A stretch of DNA of 64,000 nt. Origin: JAWPMT01 sp965242775 (lineage in GTDB: Bacteria; Bacteroidota; Bacteroidia; Cytophagales; Cyclobacteriaceae). Below the pieces are notes generated by a model. That model was given only the letters and a program-made list of their open reading frames with translations. It did no database searches and had not been told where the DNA came from. This document shows positions 60,781 through 64,000 of this stretch, in pieces. Both the position numbers and the translations under genes were made by a program. Location: contig CBDETI010000005.1 in assembly GCA_965242775.1 (NCBI GenBank), forward strand, positions 372,001-436,000, written 5' to 3'. Within the stretch, counting starts at the first letter, position 1. Every line of letters starts with the position of its first letter.

Positions 60781-61269
60781 TTATTTATGAGCAGCCGCAG
60801 CTAACCTGGGTTTTACAAACAAAGCGGTAATGGTTGTTAAGATAGTCCCGATGATCAACCCGACAATTGTTCCGAATTTGAGGTATAGGAGTGGCGTGAT
60901 AGTTTGCCGGATCCCTTCGGCTTGCAGCGAAAAATCCGGTGCATGTCTATCCAATGCAGCGATTTTATTATCCACCACTGTTCTTACCATCAGATCGTCA
61001 ATCAGTATCAGGTACAGATACATGAATACTGAACTCGCGATGGCCGCCAAGCCCGTAATACTAATGCCGAAGAGAAATCTCTTTCCGTAATTATCCAACG
61101 GTGGATCATGGCGCAAGAAGCCTATGACCAGGACCACCAAATATGGCGCGTACCCTGACCAACCTGCCACTTCGGTTCCGGAAACTCCAAGTAAATTGGT
61201 GACCACAAAATATATCATACAGAGTATGCTTAAAACAGCGCCATACGTGGCTACTTCTTTTCCCTTCAT
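60781..61269 (-). CDS. DUF4199-like small membrane protein
   Basis: The 162-residue protein has four membrane helices at about 8-28, 42-60, 68-95 and 125-150. The stretch between helices 3 and 4 is charged. The pattern (AVLSILCMIYFVVTNLLG at the start, LLYLKFGTIVGLIIGTILTTITALFV at the end) fits DUF4199, a family common in Bacteroidota and of unknown role. It lies 7 bases upstream of the broken permease gene on the same strand. Confidence 0.75.
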   Translation of the reverse strand: MKGKEVATYGAVLSILCMIYFVVTNLLGVSGTEVAGWSGYAPYLVVLVIGFLRHDPPLDNYGKRFLFGISITGLAAIASSVFMYLYLILIDDLMVRTVVDNKIAALDRHAPDFSLQAEGIRQTITPLLYLKFGTIVGLIIGTILTTITALFVKPRLAAAAHK

Positions 61270-61525
61270 GTGTTTGAGTTTTTAGGTGAACAGAATACCA
61301 CCGGAAATGGTGGAAATTGAATTTCAGTGCCCAAACAATGAATTCTCTATTTAAAAATCGACTTTCAAGCTATTTAGATGACGCTGTCCGACCGGATGGC
61401 ACTCTTTTCAGACAGGTTCAGGGCTAAGCATGACCAATAGCGTAGCGGTTTTGGAGTACTCCGGGCAGGAATCATCGAAGGTCTTTGGCGCTTTACTTTC
61501 CTCGTGGCCATTTCGAGTACGGAGC

Positions 61526-61849
61526 TCAACGTGCGCAGTTGACACATCTGTTACTTTCTGGCATTAAGATGATCCGGCCTACGGGAATAGGCTGCTTACA
61601 TTTTACACAAATTCCAAAATCCGCTGAACCTACTTTGCCAAGGGCCTCGCGTAATTTGATCAGTTTACCCTCTGCCTTTCGCAAGGCTGCTTCGGTAATG
61701 GACTTGTTGTTGATTGCATCCATCCTGGAGAGACGTCCGATGGCATTGTCCAAAGCCACGGGTTTTGATTGCTCCTTGTAATCCCGGATTAGTCCTTGGG
61801 TTTTTTCGATTTCCGCTTCAAGCTTCTCTCTGAACTCATTCTGATCCAT
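61526..61849 (-). CDS. DksA/TraR-type zinc-finger protein
   Basis: The product from ATG 61849 has 107 residues. It has an N-terminal coiled coil (KLEAEIEKTQGLIRDYKEQSKP...) and a C-terminal C4 zinc finger, CVKC ... CVNC, inside the DksA signature FGICVKCKQPIPVGRIILMP. The frame extends 63 bases upstream, but ATTGGGG lies just before this ATG. Such proteins bind the secondary channel of RNA polymerase and adjust transcription. Short versions also occur on mobile elements, but this one lies in ordinary chromosome. Confidence 0.9.
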   Translation of the reverse strand: MDQNEFREKLEAEIEKTQGLIRDYKEQSKPVALDNAIGRLSRMDAINNKSITEAALRKAEGKLIKLREALGKVGSADFGICVKCKQPIPVGRIILMPESNRCVNCAR

Positions 61850-62028
61850 GGCCCCAATATAATCCACGTCCATGAAATGTCCTGAATGGCCAAGGTTTAG
61901 GAGTCCTCTCAACCAATAAGGAGAGCCAACCGAAATTGGACTCCCCCTGGGCGTACTAAGTTTTAAGTTGAAGCTTAATACTTTTAGAATAAATAGCTGG
62001 TAATCAATTAAATAGATTTAGTTAATTA

Positions 62029-62805
62029 CTATCGCCTCCTCAAGGTAAAACGGTAAACATAGGTGAAAATAGAAGTGTCGATCGTGAACGAGCCAGTGCT
62101 TTCCAGCACCACTTCATTTCTCGAATTGGTGGTGACTGCATACGTTTCCACGTCGGCAATATCATCTGTAGGAACCGAGATGGTTTGATTCAAATCAGAC
62201 GCGTAAGACTCCACGATCACTTTGGTACCGCCTAGACGAATGAGGGACTCCTCCGCATCGATTATCCAGGTGTCACTGAATAGTTCGCTGCTCCCGACAA
62301 GTAATGCATAACTCCCATCGGCAGCGAAGGAATAGTTCTCTCCTTCTGGTGTGGTGTCCTCCAACGATTCATCGTCGATGGAGGTACTGGCGGTCATGGC
62401 AGAGAGATCCCAGTCGCCCACGACAAATGCTTCTGCATCCCAGGCAAGGTCGACCGTCTGGGAGGGATTCGTCTCTGATATACTTACATCGGCGATTACA
62501 TCCAGTAGCAAGGCATCCGATGATGTGATCCGCACGAAATAGCTCCCGAAGGCAATATCAACTTCAACTACACCTTGCGCGTTGCCGGTGAAAGTTTGAA
62601 TCCTGTTCGTGCTGTTAGTGGCATCGGCTTCCGTGGCAAAGAACTGGATCTCAGTTCCTGCAGCTGCCTGTCCATCGGGATCATTAATAGTTACTGTTAC
62701 TTGGCCATTGGTCGGTGTAGGGTCATCTTCTTCAGAACAACTTGCCGTGATCAACAGGGCAAATAGGGCTCCAAAGTACATGCTGTGTTTTGTGAAAGTG
62801 CTCAT
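62029..62805 (-). CDS. Lipoprotein with Ig-like and lipocalin-like domains
   Basis: The 258-residue protein begins with a lipoprotein signal (MYFGALFALLITASCSEE, lipid on Cys). A short linker with Asp and Pro leads to a beta-sandwich-like domain (about 35-130, GQVTVTINDPDGQAAAGTEIQFF). A second domain (about 135-258) starts VGDWDLSAM and has the strand pattern of lipocalin-like small domains. No catalytic residues are seen. It is a probable surface or periplasmic lipoprotein of unknown role. Confidence 0.75.
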   Translation of the reverse strand: MSTFTKHSMYFGALFALLITASCSEEDDPTPTNGQVTVTINDPDGQAAAGTEIQFFATEADATNSTNRIQTFTGNAQGVVEVDIAFGSYFVRITSSDALLLDVIADVSISETNPSQTVDLAWDAEAFVVGDWDLSAMTASTSIDDESLEDTTPEGENYSFAADGSYALLVGSSELFSDTWIIDAEESLIRLGGTKVIVESYASDLNQTISVPTDDIADVETYAVTTNSRNEVVLESTGSFTIDTSIFTYVYRFTLRRR

Positions 62806-62969
62806 GATTTTTCTTTTAGTACACCGTAAAATTCAATGGGCCTCGTCCCCTTTCGGCTTAATCAGGCGCATACAACCAAAATAGGGTGTCGATAGCAAGG
62901 GTGCTGGCGTGAGCAGCAACGCAGGAAAGGGTAACTGTCATGGTTGAGTAACCTATCCTTGATTCCGGG

Positions 62970-63902
62970 CTAATCAGGTGCCTCGTCTTGCAGGTACAAT
63001 TGGCGGTTGCCATAATCAAAAGTCACGATGTATTCATCAAGAAAGTCGTTCCCTACAATGTTGTGCCCGCCTTCCTGGAAAATCATCCCCACGACATCAC
63101 GCTGTTGTTTGCTGCAAAGACCAATTGATGCGAAATTCACTCGATACAAGCCAAATTCTCCCCTACTTCCACGAGCTGTTATGGTTTCTCCCCTTTGGGC
63201 ACTGGCTAGCATTCCCATCGATCGGGCCGCTTCCGTGGAAAGACTTAGTGTTGTGCCCGCTCCTGTATCCAGCCAGGAACTGATTGGATGACCTTCGACC
63301 ATCAAGTTGTCGACACGAGGTATCAGACCACCATCCAGCGAAAAGGTACATTGAACGAAAGTTTCGGGATCTCTTGGGTTCGGATATCCAGGCGGCAATG
63401 CGTTGAAAAAAGTCAATTGCTGATTGCCATAGTCAATACGCGTAGCAAAGCGTCTCAGAAAGTCGTGGCCAAGAATGCCATGCACAGGGCGGCCCTCAAT
63501 CTTCAAATGAGCCATATCAAAAGTTAGGGCCTTTAGGTCTGTTATCACCAGTTCCTCCAACGCTAACCCCAGGGTCATTCGCCGGTATGGGTTTTGGTCC
63601 TTACCAAAGCCTGCGACAAACCCTTCTATCTCACCAAACTTGAGACCAAGCTCCTTGGCGACCGACAAGTCCAGGCCTGAAGGGTGCACTCCGGTATCGA
63701 GGACAAAATCAAATGGCCCTTTTCCATCGATGGTGGCGCTGACAATGATTTTCTTCTTGAAATATTCGAACGGTACGACCCAGTGCTTCTTTACAGATTC
63801 AGTTTGCTTTGGCCGACTGGAGCAGGCCAAAGACACAGTAAGAAGTAGTACCATTCCAATCAGCGGAACCAGGCTTTGCAAGGAAATTTTCGAATAGCGC
63901 AT
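62970..63902 (-). CDS. Retropepsin-like aspartic protease lipoprotein
   Basis: The product from ATG 63902 has 310 residues with a lipoprotein signal (LIGMVLLLTVSLACSS). It contains two copies of a retropepsin-like half, each with a catalytic-type Asp-Thr-Gly: FDFVLDTGVHPSG and SSWLDTGAGTTLS. Each half ends in a similar pattern (GILGHDFLRRFATRIDYGNQQL and NIVGNDFLDEYIVTFDYGNRQL). Two DTG-bearing halves in one chain can form a pepsin-like active site. It is probably anchored in the outer membrane or periplasm. Confidence 0.88.
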   Translation of the reverse strand: MRYSKISLQSLVPLIGMVLLLTVSLACSSRPKQTESVKKHWVVPFEYFKKKIIVSATIDGKGPFDFVLDTGVHPSGLDLSVAKELGLKFGEIEGFVAGFGKDQNPYRRMTLGLALEELVITDLKALTFDMAHLKIEGRPVHGILGHDFLRRFATRIDYGNQQLTFFNALPPGYPNPRDPETFVQCTFSLDGGLIPRVDNLMVEGHPISSWLDTGAGTTLSLSTEAARSMGMLASAQRGETITARGSRGEFGLYRVNFASIGLCSKQQRDVVGMIFQEGGHNIVGNDFLDEYIVTFDYGNRQLYLQDEAPD

Positions 63903-64000
63903 GGTAAAAGCTATTTGCTCCGTCACCACTATTCAATACTGAAAGGCTTAAGGATTTGTTAGGTTTTATTTAGGTGGCCTGGCACTTACTCCGTCCTTAT
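63903..64000. other. Window end, upstream of the protease gene, no supported gene
   Basis: The last 98 bases probably carry the promoter of the minus-strand protease gene. I could not assign a promoter motif and see no second gene. Confidence 0.4.

Overview
The window looks like a chromosomal segment of a Bacteroidota bacterium, most likely of the Cytophagales. The evidence is the gene content: membrane-anchored AraC regulators, a PadR gene next to a long FtsX-type permease with a prefix domain, 800-residue MacB-like permeases, DUF4199, an S9 peptidase, a sialate O-acetylesterase and a GH26 glycosidase. Two promoter candidates match the Bacteroidota -7 element TAnnTTTG, and ribosome binding sites are weak throughout. 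No rRNA, tRNA, CRISPR array, integrase or transposase was recognised.

Left flank (1-21.9 kb): ordinary chromosome. It holds the end of a quinoprotein-like gene, a CPBP membrane protease with a membrane-fused HTH regulator, a universal stress protein, an S9 peptidase whose signal peptide lies in another frame, a GreB-like factor, an SDR/AraC pair, a sialate O-acetylesterase, an outer-membrane barrel protein, a PadR/permease pair, a cluster of structured repeats (15.7-16.95 kb), a lipoprotein hydrolase, a membrane AraC regulator and a YCII/ECF42-type sigma factor pair.

Accessory island (about 21.9-44.9 kb): visibly richer in A+T and bounded by near-identical direct repeats (21945-22053 and 44820-44916). 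It is built of modules separated by related boundary repeats carrying TTATATAA and TATGTTAA. Module 1 (22.4-28.7 kb) is a small HTH gene, vsr, dcm, two very small genes, a GHKL (MutL/MORC-type) ATPase, an unknown gene and a DUF6339-like gene: a restriction-modification type locus. Module 2 (29.1-34.3 kb) has a PD-(D/E)XK nuclease broken by two frameshifts, a small partner, a TrlF-like PHP-SMC ATPase and a DUF3883 nuclease-like protein. Module 3 is a single membrane protein. Module 4 (35.9-44.25 kb) is a WYL regulator, an unknown acidic protein, the RNA-repair pair hen1-pnkp and, 12 bases downstream, an AAA_13 ATPase with a zinc-hook-like CxxC and an R-x3-E...H C-terminus that recalls RloC/PrrC anticodon nucleases. 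Two near-identical palindromes, one at each promoter of module 4, suggest shared WYL control. My reading is that one operon may encode both an RNA-damaging effector and the machinery that repairs or seals the cut RNA.

Right flank (45-64 kb): chromosome again. It contains a GH26 glycosidase, a membrane AraC regulator, two LolA-like proteins, a tandem-repeat peptide gene, an operon of LolA-like protein, two FtsX-type permeases, ATPase and outer-membrane barrel protein, another membrane AraC regulator, two large permeases (one broken by a deletion with frameshift), a DUF4199 protein, a DksA/TraR zinc-finger protein, a lipoprotein and a retropepsin-like lipoprotein.
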